DNA of 60,423 nucleotides from an uncultured Prevotella sp. (GTDB lineage Bacteria; Bacteroidota; Bacteroidia; Bacteroidales; Bacteroidaceae), in contig CAMHTW010000017.1 of the NCBI GenBank assembly GCA_946188165.1, forward strand, positions 1-60,423, in the 5' to 3' direction. Position numbers and translations under genes: made by a program. Below are positions 33,968 through 43,020 of the stretch, one piece after another. Under the pieces are notes generated by a model. It saw nothing but the letters and a program-made list of their open reading frames with translations, was not told the origin of the DNA and did no database searches. Position 1 is the stretch's first letter, and every line of letters starts with the position of its first letter.

Positions 33968-35400
33968 AGTTTTCCGAATTTTACGCCAACAGACAATCCA
34001 AAGAACAAACTTGGTTTATTGGACTCATTAGATTTTTTAGGAGTTGTTGAAGTTCTGTCTATTTTATAGAATTTTGCCAAGCTATATCCCACCTCTGCTG
34101 CAATTGAGAAACGTGAGATATCCAAGACTATCATTCCACGCAATCCATAGTCCCAATTGGTTTTATAGCCATTTCCATGTTTATCTGGAGCCTTGTCTGA
34201 GTCTTCTTTCACAATTTCAGTAAGCATGCCTTTACCATATACACCTCCTAACAGCGAAATGAGATGTTGATTATATTTTCCAAATGGTACACTTATACCA
34301 GCAAGAATAGGTATTTCTATAAAATATGTATTTGCAGAATCAGCAGCATGTTCAAAATAATCATTCTTGCCATTATTTGTCGGATTGGAAATACCTCCTC
34401 CAATTCCTTCATATAATGCAAACGCTCCTGCGAAATGCTGCATGGCGCCTAATTGCAGTTTGAGTCCCCAGTCATGACCAAGGTATTGCTTTCTATCGTA
34501 CAACTGACCACCTCCGTGGATATAAAATGCAGGACGAATGTTTACATGGGTCCTAGTACGTTCATATTTATGTACGACAACACGTTCTCTCATCTTCTGC
34601 ATATTAACATGTAACATCGTTCCTTTCCCATTAATATCAACCGTTTGCTCATAGTCATCATACCCCTGGGCTGTTAGACGAATAACATGCTGTCCATCAG
34701 GTAATTTCAGGTCATTAGCTTGATTCACGGCTCCATAGGGATTATTGTCAATAAAAAGAGAGGCATTGTCCGGAGAACAGTATATCGTGAATGGATATTG
34801 TATTTGTTCAAGAACAGAAGTGGTAGTGGTGGTAATTTCATTTTCTGTAAGTCTAACAGTACCAGACTGAGAAATATAGCCCTGTGCTTCGACCATATAC
34901 GAGTACTCACCAATAGGTTTTTCGATGATTGCCATACCCTCTTTGTCAAGCGGAACAACCTCATTATTAAACGTCAGCTTAGCCGAACCTGGTTGAACGG
35001 AGAATACTGCTGCACGCATATGGTTCTCCGACTCGAATGTCACATTATATACCTTTTGGGTCTCCACCTCTAAACCATAATCGTCAAATGTTATAGAACC
35101 AGATACATTACCATTAGCATTCGAATAATTTAACTTTTGAAGACCATCTGATACATATACGATATATTCACCTAACGAATACTTAACATCACCCACTGCA
35201 TCTGGAAAGGTCAGATCTTTGATGCCAACAATACCAACTCTTACAATGGCACATGGTTTGCCATTGGCATCCATACGCTGTTCTGTACGTGCTTTTAAAT
35301 CAGACTGGCGATAGGATACAGATTTCACACTATAATTCTGAGCAGAAACTGATGTTATGCATAAGCATAACAAAAGAGTTAAAACAATTGTCTTTTTCAT
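33964..35400 (-). CDS. PEGA-domain protein with C-terminal outer-membrane barrel
   Basis: A 478-residue exported protein. The signal peptide MKKTIVLTLLLCLCITSVSA is followed by two PEGA-type units (about 150-265, LTFNNEVVPLDKEGMAIIEK; ASLFIDNNPYGAVNQANDLK) and then a C-terminal ~200-residue beta-barrel-like region (NIRPAFYIHGGGQLYDRK, WDYGLRGMIVLDISRFSIAA) ending in the outer-membrane-like FFGLSVGVKFGKL. This probably anchors the system in the outer membrane. It lies 12 bp after the NTF2-like protein B gene. Confidence 0.8.
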   Translation of the reverse strand: MKKTIVLTLLLCLCITSVSAQNYSVKSVSYRQSDLKARTEQRMDANGKPCAIVRVGIVGIKDLTFPDAVGDVKYSLGEYIVYVSDGLQKLNYSNANGNVSGSITFDDYGLEVETQKVYNVTFESENHMRAAVFSVQPGSAKLTFNNEVVPLDKEGMAIIEKPIGEYSYMVEAQGYISQSGTVRLTENEITTTTTSVLEQIQYPFTIYCSPDNASLFIDNNPYGAVNQANDLKLPDGQHVIRLTAQGYDDYEQTVDINGKGTMLHVNMQKMRERVVVHKYERTRTHVNIRPAFYIHGGGQLYDRKQYLGHDWGLKLQLGAMQHFAGAFALYEGIGGGISNPTNNGKNDYFEHAADSANTYFIEIPILAGISVPFGKYNQHLISLLGGVYGKGMLTEIVKEDSDKAPDKHGNGYKTNWDYGLRGMIVLDISRFSIAAEVGYSLAKFYKIDRTSTTPKKSNESNKPSLFFGLSVGVKFGKL

Positions 35401-35412
35401 ATGTATAATAAA

Positions 35413-36375
35413 TTAAATATCAAAATCGCTTAAACTAAACACTTCGTCCTTAGGTAAAGGTTTTCCTCCAATTTTGTCAGGTTGCCAAGTGCGAACGTGA
35501 ATCTGAGGGGCTTTTTCGTCTGTAAAGTCCCAGAGCAGAAAAAGATAACCATCATCGTGATACTTGCCACTCGTCCACCCCTGAAGCAATGTAACACCAT
35601 AGAAATTCGGATTGACAGGATGACGCATTACTTCTATCTCATCGAAAGTCACCTTGATATAGCTGTTGCGAGCAAAGACACCACGAAGATTCTTGATGTA
35701 CTGCTCCTTGCTCTGCTTGTTATACTGAATCTTCTGCGACGTAAAGCCCTCCGCATGTTTGGTAGTAATCACCTTACCTGTAATAATCAGTGCATCATCA
35801 CTAAATACCTGATTAAGGAAGTTAATATCTTTCTGGTTATAGGCCGTACGAAACTGCTCCACATAGTCAAGAATCAACTGGCGACGACGCAGGTCTGTCA
35901 GTTCCAAATTGCTCTTGATAACGTTCATATACAGATTCATGGAGATACTGAGGTAGAAGCTCTCCACATTGCCTTGCTTGTCAAAACTGATGACTGCCTC
36001 CTGATACTCATCTTCGCCAAATTCTCGTTCGCCAGTGGGTTTCATTTCCAAAGGGATATTACGAACCTGATAACCACTGCCTGTCGTGATGCAATGTTCT
36101 ACGATGTCATCATCTGTACATTTGAAGGGTGAGTTCTCCCATAGCATAGCCATTGACTGCTGTACACGAGTGCCAACAGTCCCCATAGCAGAAAAGTTCA
36201 GACTTCTACCAGCTTCTTGGGCAGCATTTATCTCATTGAGCATATTACTGATAGTATTCTCTATCTTGGTCTTCATAGAAGCATTGTCCAAACCATCTGA
36301 GATGGTAAAAGACACTTTGTCTGCTTTAACTTGAGTCGCTGCAATAAGCAGCAAAGATAATAACAGTTTCTTCAT
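35413..36375 (-). CDS. Exported NTF2-like protein B
   Basis: A 320-residue exported protein (signal peptide MKKLLLSLLLIAATQVKA). Residues ~20-150 are a unique N-terminal domain (DKVSFTISDGLDNASMK, CTDDDIVEHCITTGSGYQVR). Residues ~155-320 are the NTF2-like domain shared with protein A (LRRRQLILDYVEQFRTAYNQ, KDINFLNQVFSDDAL, GYLFLLWDFTDEKAPQIHVR). It lies between the unknown 36383-37120 gene and the PEGA/barrel gene. The order NTF2-PEGA-PEGA-NTF2 indicates an inside duplication of the pair. Confidence 0.78.
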   Translation of the reverse strand: MKKLLLSLLLIAATQVKADKVSFTISDGLDNASMKTKIENTISNMLNEINAAQEAGRSLNFSAMGTVGTRVQQSMAMLWENSPFKCTDDDIVEHCITTGSGYQVRNIPLEMKPTGEREFGEDEYQEAVISFDKQGNVESFYLSISMNLYMNVIKSNLELTDLRRRQLILDYVEQFRTAYNQKDINFLNQVFSDDALIITGKVITTKHAEGFTSQKIQYNKQSKEQYIKNLRGVFARNSYIKVTFDEIEVMRHPVNPNFYGVTLLQGWTSGKYHDDGYLFLLWDFTDEKAPQIHVRTWQPDKIGGKPLPKDEVFSLSDFDI

Positions 36376-36382
36376 TGTATTC

Positions 36383-37120
36383 TTATTTTAGTTGGAACCA
36401 AATAGCTCCACAGTTCTTGTAATTCTTTACGTTGTCTTCTTTTAATGTATTCAAGTTGTATTGCATTGCACCACTTTTTCGAAGTAATGCAGATATATTG
36501 CCTTGCTTATCGTAAACAAACAGATGGCAATCATCGTTTTCAGGCATCGTTGCATATTTGCCATACGCATTCAGTTTCCCCTTACTCTTCAGTCCTTTGA
36601 TATATGGCTCAACATCATAAAAACTCCTTATTTGCTTCATCTGTTTTTCCTCAGAAGTCAATTCCAAAACTTGTTGTTTTTCTTCAACATGTGGTGTTTC
36701 TTCTGTCACTATAATGGCAGGCTGAGCCTCAATCTGATTAGGTTTAGTGACTGGAGCCACTTCAAAAACAGTAACTTCACTTTTGTCTGCCACTGGCATG
36801 ATGTCGCTTTTCCGTACATATACAAAAGCACGATAAAAGTCACCTCGTCGCGTCTCTAATTGTGCAAAATGCTCCTTAGCTTTAACAATACACAATTCAA
36901 TACCTTCCGCAGGATGTTGAGTGCGCACCCAATCACCAACTTTCATCTCCAAAATGGCACGAGCCCCATTGTATGCCTCGTTAAGATCCTTCATCGTGGC
37001 CTCAGCATAGATATACATAGTATCGCGTTTCACCTTGTTAATGTCTTGTGCTACGCTTTGGGCATAGCAAAATGACAAATGATAAATGAATAATGATAAA
37101 CAAAAGAATAATCGTTTCAT
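36383..37120 (-). CDS. Exported protein of unknown function
   Basis: A 245-residue protein with signal peptide MKRLFFCLSLFIYHLSFCYA. The N-terminal half contains YIYAEATMKDLNEAYNGARA and VKAKEHFAQLETRRGDFYRA. The middle is a Glu/Pro/Val-rich linker, and the C-terminal part contains QIRSFYDVEPYIKGLKSKGK and DCHLFVYDKQGNISALLRK, a beta-rich domain. ATG at 37120 overlaps the upstream stop (TAATG), which fixes the start. Confidence 0.72.
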   Translation of the reverse strand: MKRLFFCLSLFIYHLSFCYAQSVAQDINKVKRDTMYIYAEATMKDLNEAYNGARAILEMKVGDWVRTQHPAEGIELCIVKAKEHFAQLETRRGDFYRAFVYVRKSDIMPVADKSEVTVFEVAPVTKPNQIEAQPAIIVTEETPHVEEKQQVLELTSEEKQMKQIRSFYDVEPYIKGLKSKGKLNAYGKYATMPENDDCHLFVYDKQGNISALLRKSGAMQYNLNTLKEDNVKNYKNCGAIWFQLK

Positions 37121-38079
37121 TACCACCTTACTTTTTTATGAGTTGTAGATTGTTTCTGATACAGATTCTTCACATTGTGAACAGGAATATAAGGCGTCAT
37201 CTTAACCTTCAGGACGGCATTCTGGTCTTTGATAAACTTATCTGGAATGACAACAGACAAGAGATGGTGACATCCTAACTCTTTGCTCTGAGCAATAACT
37301 AAAGCCAATACACCATCCTCACGCACTTCCTCAATAGCAAAAAACACCTTCATCCCCCACTCCGCACAATAGTTCAACCACTGGCTAAGCGAAATAGTAT
37401 AATTGATAGTAGTCATACCATAGACGGACTGTTCAACATACATGCGATAGTCTCTATTTGTAATCAGACCATGAAAGAGGTTGGCTGCTGAGTATTCCAT
37501 ATGCTTATTGTCAAATACTGGCAGATAGTCCTCGCGCACCTTATTATAATATACAGCATCCGTTAAGCTAACCAATCCAAGCGTATCATTCTGATATTTA
37601 AACAAGGATTCGCTTATTCTCTCCAGATTGGAAAGAATTGCTGGCTGTTTTGTTCTTGGAGGAGAGGCAAGAATACAATCTTTAAATTGTTTCAGTGCAT
37701 CATTTTTCTCAGCGCCTAATAATAGGTCGTACTGAGCAGGAAATACGATTACGACAAAAGGATCATCATCCTGCATCCATTTCACCTCATAATATCGGTC
37801 TAAAAGATTAATGGAGAATGGCATCGTAAAGCTGATTCTGGAAAGATCAGATAAATTCCCTTTTCTGAAATACACCTTATCATCAGCCATCTTTGTCTGG
37901 ATGGTGGTCTGCTTTACAGTAGACAACTCGTGAAAATAACGCTCCAAGAAGTCCATCACCACCACTTGAGGCTTTGGAGCAGCCTTCTTCATCTCAGGGC
38001 TAAAAAGTTTCAAGCCCTGAGATGATGCGGCAACACACCATATTGTCAATAGCAGTATATGGACTGAACGTCTTATCAT
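37120..38079 (-). CDS. Exported protein of unknown function
   Basis: A 319-residue protein with signal peptide MIRRSVHILLLTIWCVAASS. Mature segments include VVMDFLERYFHELSTVKQTT, SRISFTMPFSINLLDRYYEV and YGMTTINYTISLSQWLNYC. No lipobox, TM segment beyond the signal, or catalytic motif is apparent. It lies directly after the zinc-ribbon/MORN-like gene. Presumed periplasmic part of the same system; no family recognised. Confidence 0.72.
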   Translation of the reverse strand: MIRRSVHILLLTIWCVAASSQGLKLFSPEMKKAAPKPQVVVMDFLERYFHELSTVKQTTIQTKMADDKVYFRKGNLSDLSRISFTMPFSINLLDRYYEVKWMQDDDPFVVIVFPAQYDLLLGAEKNDALKQFKDCILASPPRTKQPAILSNLERISESLFKYQNDTLGLVSLTDAVYYNKVREDYLPVFDNKHMEYSAANLFHGLITNRDYRMYVEQSVYGMTTINYTISLSQWLNYCAEWGMKVFFAIEEVREDGVLALVIAQSKELGCHHLLSVVIPDKFIKDQNAVLKVKMTPYIPVHNVKNLYQKQSTTHKKVRW

Positions 38080-38090
38080 ATCGATTAGAT

Positions 38091-38747
38091 TTATCTACCA
38101 ATAATCACGCTACCCTTCACCTGATTGTCAGAACCATACCAAATGCCTTGAACCAGATGTCCATCAGCCCATTCGCCAATCACGTAGTCGCCAGCCTCAG
38201 CAACACGTCCTTTGGGATCCTTGCTGTCAATGACATGAGATGTCTTAAACACCATACGACCATTTACATCATTAGGCCAACTACCTTTGAAGGTAGCATA
38301 ACCCAGATTCTTCGAACCTCCAGATGCAGCAGGTTTGGGCGCTGCAGGTGCAGCGGGTTTTGCAGCAGGTGCTTCCTGTTTCTTAGCATTAGCAGCCTCA
38401 ACAGCAGCCAGACTATCCTTCAACTTCTGATTCTCAGCAGCTATCTTGGCAGCCTTGATGCTATCACTGTCAACAGGAGCAACAGCTACTGGTTCCTGCT
38501 TGGGTGCTTCTTCACCACTGCCACCTAAAGCAATAACACCACCAATGATGGCTAATAAAACCACTACACCAGCAATGATAGCTATAAGTTTCTTATTTGG
38601 TCCACCTCCTGGTTCTGAAATCTTATTACCAAAAGGAATCAAATCCTTACCGCACTTTTCACATTTGAAGTTTGATTTCTCCGCTTCTTGTATCTGGTCG
38701 CACATTTCGCAATCTTCATTGCGACACATTCCTTTAATCTTTGCCAT
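38091..38747 (-). CDS. Zinc-ribbon, one-TM, MORN-like adaptor protein
   Basis: A 218-residue protein with three parts. The N-terminal zinc ribbon has Cys pairs CEMC and CEKC (residues ~8-40), followed by a Gly-rich spacer. A single membrane helix (~53-72, KLIAIIAGVVVLLAIIGGV) comes next. The outer part starts with an Ala/Pro/Lys linker and ends in a MORN-like region (YATFKGSWPNDVNGRMVF, GEWADGHLVQGIWYG). The ribbon should be cytoplasmic and the tail periplasmic, so it could bridge the tubulin-like protein and the exported proteins. It starts 5 bp after the tubulin gene. Confidence 0.75.
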   Translation of the reverse strand: MAKIKGMCRNEDCEMCDQIQEAEKSNFKCEKCGKDLIPFGNKISEPGGGPNKKLIAIIAGVVVLLAIIGGVIALGGSGEEAPKQEPVAVAPVDSDSIKAAKIAAENQKLKDSLAAVEAANAKKQEAPAAKPAAPAAPKPAASGGSKNLGYATFKGSWPNDVNGRMVFKTSHVIDSKDPKGRVAEAGDYVIGEWADGHLVQGIWYGSDNQVKGSVIIGR

Positions 38748-38752
38748 ATTTA

Positions 38753-41700
38753 TTACAATTCTTTAAGTTCATTATTAAATATCTCTATCGCACGGTTCTT
38801 ATATTCTGTGTACTTAGGATCAAACTGATTACCTTCACACATAGTAGGCAGAATTATCTGCTGAACAACAGCACCAAGAGCCTTGCGTAAGGCGGCCTTC
38901 TGATCATTGCTTCGAGCTTGTTTCTGCATTTCCTTCTCGACCTGTGATGCTAGCATTTGATATTTCTTGAAATCATGAGCCAACACATCAAGGCATCCAG
39001 CGAAGTCTTTTGACAGAGGCACCCAGTTAATATCACTAAAGTCATCAGGAATGTTCATTGCATAGAATTTCTCTCCTGTTACAGGATTTTGCTGAGGAGT
39101 TATTAACTGTAATGCAAATGCTAACAACAATGGTTTCTTGACGCTTTCAAGTATTTCTCTTGAATCCATTTCAAACAAAGGTGGTAATGGCTTCTCAAAA
39201 CTTTCTGTATGAAGAACCATCTTGTTCAAGGCTTTTTCTGGAGATGCTAACAGACGATCATATTTCTCCTTCAGAGTCTTCATGTTCTCTAAGAAACGAA
39301 GAGGAAATCCTGAGTTTGCACAAACAACCACAATCTGATTCGGCTTATAATTCTCAGATAGGTCAGCATCTGGAGATGGCGTGAATCCTGGGACATTCTG
39401 AACAAAGGCTTCTACAAGTTTATTCTTAAATGCCTGAGTAGAATCACTTTCTGCCTTTGGTAAAGCAAGCTGTACCATATTCTGCATTGCAGGAGAAGTT
39501 CCTGCAATAATCTTACCTTTCTCTTCTGGATTAAACTGAACATATGAACGGGCAGAATTAACAGCATCCTTCACAAACTTCTCAATCTTATCATCAGAAT
39601 TCAACTCTACCTTAAGTTTATCAAGAATGTTCACTCCAACCATTCGACTCAACGGGTCATTCTTTGCGGTATCTTCCATTGCTGCTCTGGCATTTTTGGT
39701 GCAAACATCCAAGATGATATCTGTAGCCGTATCGTAATCCGTAACGGAATAAAGATTAGCAAAGGTGCGTTCGCCATCTTCGCCAATACCTTCAATCATT
39801 TTTGTACGGATTTCGGCTGCATTACTGCTTTGGAATTCCTGATTGATAGCATATTGCTTAGCCAAGGCTTGAACTTTCTCAGGGTCATACTTCTTTATCA
39901 AGCCATCTTCTTGAGCTGCATTAATTTGACACCTAGAGCCAGCCTGTTTAACCACTTCAGTCAAAATTGCATTCATCTCATCCTTAACAGCTTGGATGCC
40001 TTCAATCATGTTACCAAGTTCAATCAAAATTTCCTGAAGCAAAGATACTGCATATTGATACGATTCAATGCGAGTTGATGTGATATAGTAATTACACTTG
40101 GCAGTTTTGAAAGATGAGAAGATTTTGGATGAAGCATTCGTAAGTGCATCTTTTATCCATCCGATATTATTCCATGCATCATTTGCCTCTTTTATAGCCA
40201 ATGCCTGCTCGTTCAATTCAGATTCCAGACGACCGATTTGCTCTTTGAAGGCTGTAATTCTATCGGAACAATCTGTACGAAGCAATTGGGCATATTTTTC
40301 TATTTCCAGTATGCTCTTGCTATCCTTACTTCCACTTGCCCATTCTTCAAACAACAAACCTTCAATGTGGCGGCGGATATTACGTGCATAACCTTTCAAT
40401 TCTTGACGCTGAATCTCAAAGAATTTCTTAACACCATGAGCACGGAAGCTATTAGAATAGTAATCATCTGCCAAATGAGTAAATTCAGCTAACCATTGTT
40501 TCTTTTCATATTGCTGCTGAACAAGGCCGGCATCTTGTTGGGTTCTGTCTTCCCAAGTCAGAGTGAAGTCCTTCCACCGCTTTGTATGCTGAGATTCGAC
40601 TATCGGCTTTTGCAGTGTTAGGTATGAGTTTGACAACTTGAATCGTTCACGATTTGTGGTATTCTTAATCTCATCTACAAAGCCTGTACCAACTTCTTCC
40701 AAAGAGCACTCACCATATCCTAAGCCATCCTGCCACATATTATATGTTAATTGACGAGTTGCCTGAATGGCATAAATATAGGATACATATTCATCTATCT
40801 CGCTTTCTGGATACTCAATACGAGAAATACCAAAAGAGAGGAACTTACGACTACGATTCTTGTCACCGTTTTGATCTTGTTCTGGGCCTGCTCCATCATT
40901 CTCGCAACCAACAAGACGAGACATCTTGCCAGCACCGTTACCCATGTTTGCTACGACAATGGTTTGGAACATAAAGTCTGCGACAGAAGAAGGAAGGCCT
41001 GTACTTAAATCAAGTATTTTACCTGCCTCATTCACATTACTATATAAATAGGCAGCCTCAAAAGACTCACTCCCTTGTAGCAATCTCTGTACTTCTTGAG
41101 TAAAGACATCTTTTTCTCCAGTCACATCAAGAGGATGATAATGCCCTGTACTAATTGCATTTAACTCTTGTAATGCTGCATATCCATTAGCTTGATAAAA
41201 ACCACTATCATGGTCTGCAAACACCATATTTCGTTCTGGCACGTATAAGAACAAACGGATTTTGAAAGAATGCGTTGATTCTTGATATGGATAAGACTTG
41301 CGTATCTGTGATATCGCATCAACTATTGAACCAGAGCCTGTTCCACCAGCTAATCCGGCACAAATATGGAATGTTACATCATTATCGCCAGAAGATTGTT
41401 GTAATCGCCCAACTGCACCTTTTACAACAGAATTAAAATTTGAGATACTGCTCTTGTCACTAAGGTTATTTGCTATCAAGATTCTACCTAGCCTACGCCT
41501 TTGTCCTCCGATTCCTGCAGTAATCAGAGGTCCCATATGTTGGTCTATCAATTGCTTGTCTTGCTGATTGATAAAGCATTGGAGGCCAGGATACATATTC
41601 AAATTTTGCAACATGCTTGCATTGATACCGTTGATGGATACTTTTTGAGCTTCACCTAGATGAACACTCTTTCCCATCACCTTCCAACCACTTCTGTCGT

Positions 41701-41854
41701 TCAAATCAGCAGGAGAAGAGTCTACATACACATAATCCAAGAACACTCCGTGTCCAGGGTCATTACTTCGAAACTCTTCATAAACTCTTTTACGCAGTTC
41801 ACGTAGCACTTTGCCACCTGTACCACCTAGTCCAATAATTAAATGATTTGCCAT
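38753..41854 (-). CDS. Tubulin/FtsZ-like GTPase (Tubulin_2 type)
   Basis: A 1033-residue cytoplasmic protein. The N-terminal part has the nucleotide-binding features of the tubulin/FtsZ superfamily: GLGGTGGKVL (8-17), GIGGQRRRLGRI (114-125), and the signature loop GLAGGTGSGS (167-176), in place of FtsZ GGGTGTG. The region up to ~400 (SFGISRIEYPESEIDEYVSYI) completes the domain, followed by ~600 residues of mostly helical sequence (long charged coiled-coil-like segments 480-700). Large FtsZ-like families of this kind have been proposed to act in membrane remodelling rather than division. It is the second gene of the operon, 19 bp after a small membrane protein. Confidence 0.85.
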   Translation of the reverse strand: MANHLIIGLGGTGGKVLRELRKRVYEEFRSNDPGHGVFLDYVYVDSSPADLNDRSGWKVMGKSVHLGEAQKVSINGINASMLQNLNMYPGLQCFINQQDKQLIDQHMGPLITAGIGGQRRRLGRILIANNLSDKSSISNFNSVVKGAVGRLQQSSGDNDVTFHICAGLAGGTGSGSIVDAISQIRKSYPYQESTHSFKIRLFLYVPERNMVFADHDSGFYQANGYAALQELNAISTGHYHPLDVTGEKDVFTQEVQRLLQGSESFEAAYLYSNVNEAGKILDLSTGLPSSVADFMFQTIVVANMGNGAGKMSRLVGCENDGAGPEQDQNGDKNRSRKFLSFGISRIEYPESEIDEYVSYIYAIQATRQLTYNMWQDGLGYGECSLEEVGTGFVDEIKNTTNRERFKLSNSYLTLQKPIVESQHTKRWKDFTLTWEDRTQQDAGLVQQQYEKKQWLAEFTHLADDYYSNSFRAHGVKKFFEIQRQELKGYARNIRRHIEGLLFEEWASGSKDSKSILEIEKYAQLLRTDCSDRITAFKEQIGRLESELNEQALAIKEANDAWNNIGWIKDALTNASSKIFSSFKTAKCNYYITSTRIESYQYAVSLLQEILIELGNMIEGIQAVKDEMNAILTEVVKQAGSRCQINAAQEDGLIKKYDPEKVQALAKQYAINQEFQSSNAAEIRTKMIEGIGEDGERTFANLYSVTDYDTATDIILDVCTKNARAAMEDTAKNDPLSRMVGVNILDKLKVELNSDDKIEKFVKDAVNSARSYVQFNPEEKGKIIAGTSPAMQNMVQLALPKAESDSTQAFKNKLVEAFVQNVPGFTPSPDADLSENYKPNQIVVVCANSGFPLRFLENMKTLKEKYDRLLASPEKALNKMVLHTESFEKPLPPLFEMDSREILESVKKPLLLAFALQLITPQQNPVTGEKFYAMNIPDDFSDINWVPLSKDFAGCLDVLAHDFKKYQMLASQVEKEMQKQARSNDQKAALRKALGAVVQQIILPTMCEGNQFDPKYTEYKNRAIEIFNNELKEL

Positions 41855-41873
41855 ATTATTTATAATTTAGAAT

Positions 41874-42446
41874 TTAAAAATCATCATAACTAACTGACCT
41901 CCTTAGATTAGAAGATACATATTTCTTTTGCTTAGACATACTTCTGATGACACATATTGCTCCCACTATTACAAATCCCAAACACCAAAGGATACGACGA
42001 AAAATATACCAGCGCATAAATGAACGCAGTTCATCCGCCATAGCATGAGGTAATTCTTTTGCAGTAAAACCACTGAACTCACCTCCACCTATATCGTAAT
42101 GTAAAATGGGAAATCTATCAATGATAACTTGAATAATATCGTCTGATTGTCCTTTCGTCACTTCATCTGAAGCGTCGTATGCATTATCCACAATACGGCT
42201 GATTTCTGTTTCATAATAATCTGTGGTAGATATAATCTTCAAAGAACCAATAATCAAAACGCATTGAACAGACAAGAACACAAAAAGTATCGCACCTATT
42301 ATGTAGCTTACAGGAGAGAATGTTGCATCCTTATACCATCCCTTTATCAGGAATACGAACAGGGCCATGCAGATAACAGCAATAAGGATGCCCCAAATTG
42401 CACTACTAAAAGAATATTTCAGTATATCAAACAGTGCCCACCACAT
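41874..42446 (-). CDS. Small multi-pass membrane protein, first gene of the tubulin operon
   Basis: A 190-residue integral membrane protein with hydrophobic segments around residues 8-31 (SSAIWGILIAVICMALFVFL), 44-70 (YIIGAILFVFLSVQCVLIIG), and a third near 157-172 (ILWCLGFVIVGAICVI). The loop between segments 2 and 3 is acidic (YETEISRIVDNAYDASDEV). The start at 42446 (MWWALFD) is preferred; the frame is open 12 codons upstream but enters the structured leader. It may anchor the tubulin-like GTPase. No family recognised. Confidence 0.7.
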   Translation of the reverse strand: MWWALFDILKYSFSSAIWGILIAVICMALFVFLIKGWYKDATFSPVSYIIGAILFVFLSVQCVLIIGSLKIISTTDYYETEISRIVDNAYDASDEVTKGQSDDIIQVIIDRFPILHYDIGGGEFSGFTAKELPHAMADELRSFMRWYIFRRILWCLGFVIVGAICVIRSMSKQKKYVSSNLRRSVSYDDF

Positions 42447-42482
42447 AAGCACATCTTTAGTTAGTAGCCTATAGCATCCCAA

Positions 42483-42768
42483 ATTCGGCAGTTATTGGTA
42501 GCGTTAATTTAAACGCGAAAGACGTGGGAGTTCTCACTACTCGCTTATCCCGTGTGTGGGCTCTCGCATTGCCTTGTCTCAGGATAAGCAACTCGAGTTA
42601 GCCCACGCCGTAATATATTGTAATAGGATACAATACACCCAACGCAGACGTTTCGGTTGCGTATCTTTCGAGACATTGAATTTGCGAGATTCACACACAA
42701 AAGACTACGTTCGTAAACGTCCTATTTCAACATGTCTTGACCCTCTCGCCCTTGCGGACTAACTGAGT
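42483..42768 (-). promoter_or_regulatory. Long structured leader of the tubulin operon
   Basis: About 280 nt lie between the promoter and the first gene. Stems: GCTTATCC (42543-42550)/GGATAAGC (42582-42589); GTGGGCT (42556-42562)/AGCCCAC (42600-42606), which crosses the first and so forms a pseudoknot or alternative fold; CGTGGG (42523-42528), which can compete for the same CCCACG; and small GCGTT/AACGC and ACGTT/AACGT hairpins. The competing pairings are riboswitch- or attenuator-like. No known riboswitch class is recognised. The rest of 42483-43020 holds the repeat spacer and terminator described separately. Confidence 0.5.
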
Positions 42769-42772
42769 CAAC

Positions 42773-42979
42773 TGCAAAGATAAGCATTTTTTCTTAAACG
42801 ACGTTCATTGTGAGCTGTATTTTTTGCAAAAGTAGTCATTTTTTCTTGATTTCTGACTCTTCTTAATGATTTTTCTTTCATATTTCCCTTGTTTTATTAT
42901 GTATGACACTGTTTTCGGATGCGAAGTTAAGGAATTAAAAAGAAAAATGGAAGAAACGACGCGACCATTTCTTCCATTT
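42773..42979. repeat. Spacer repeat R1 (copy of R2 at 47752-47957)
   Basis: About 205 bp nearly identical to 47752-47957, offset 4979 bp, including GTGAGCTGTATTTTTTGC and TATGACACTGTTTTCGGATG. It contains the minus-strand promoter box and, at the other end, the terminator stem of the neighbouring cassette. Confidence 0.92.
42775..42782 (-). promoter_or_regulatory. -7 box TATCTTTG of the tubulin operon
   Basis: A perfect TAnnTTTG on the minus strand, ~7 nt before the leader. The same box is reused within repeat spacers before other cassettes. Confidence 0.65.
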
Positions 42980-43008
42980 CATTAAAAAAGCCCGTTTGGA
43001 CTTCTATT
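42945..43008 (-). terminator. Tandem terminators after the first toxin-antitoxin cassette
   Basis: AAATGGAAGAAA (42945-42956)/TTTCTTCCATTT (42968-42979) is a perfect 12-bp stem followed on the minus strand by T-rich sequence. A smaller AGTCC/GGGCT stem with a T6 run lies nearer the gene. Confidence 0.7.
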
Positions 43009-43020
43009 TGATACTTGATT

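Noticed and set aside
42483..42768. tmRNA or RNase P RNA in the tubulin leader
   Set aside because: Conserved core sequences of both RNAs are missing on either strand.
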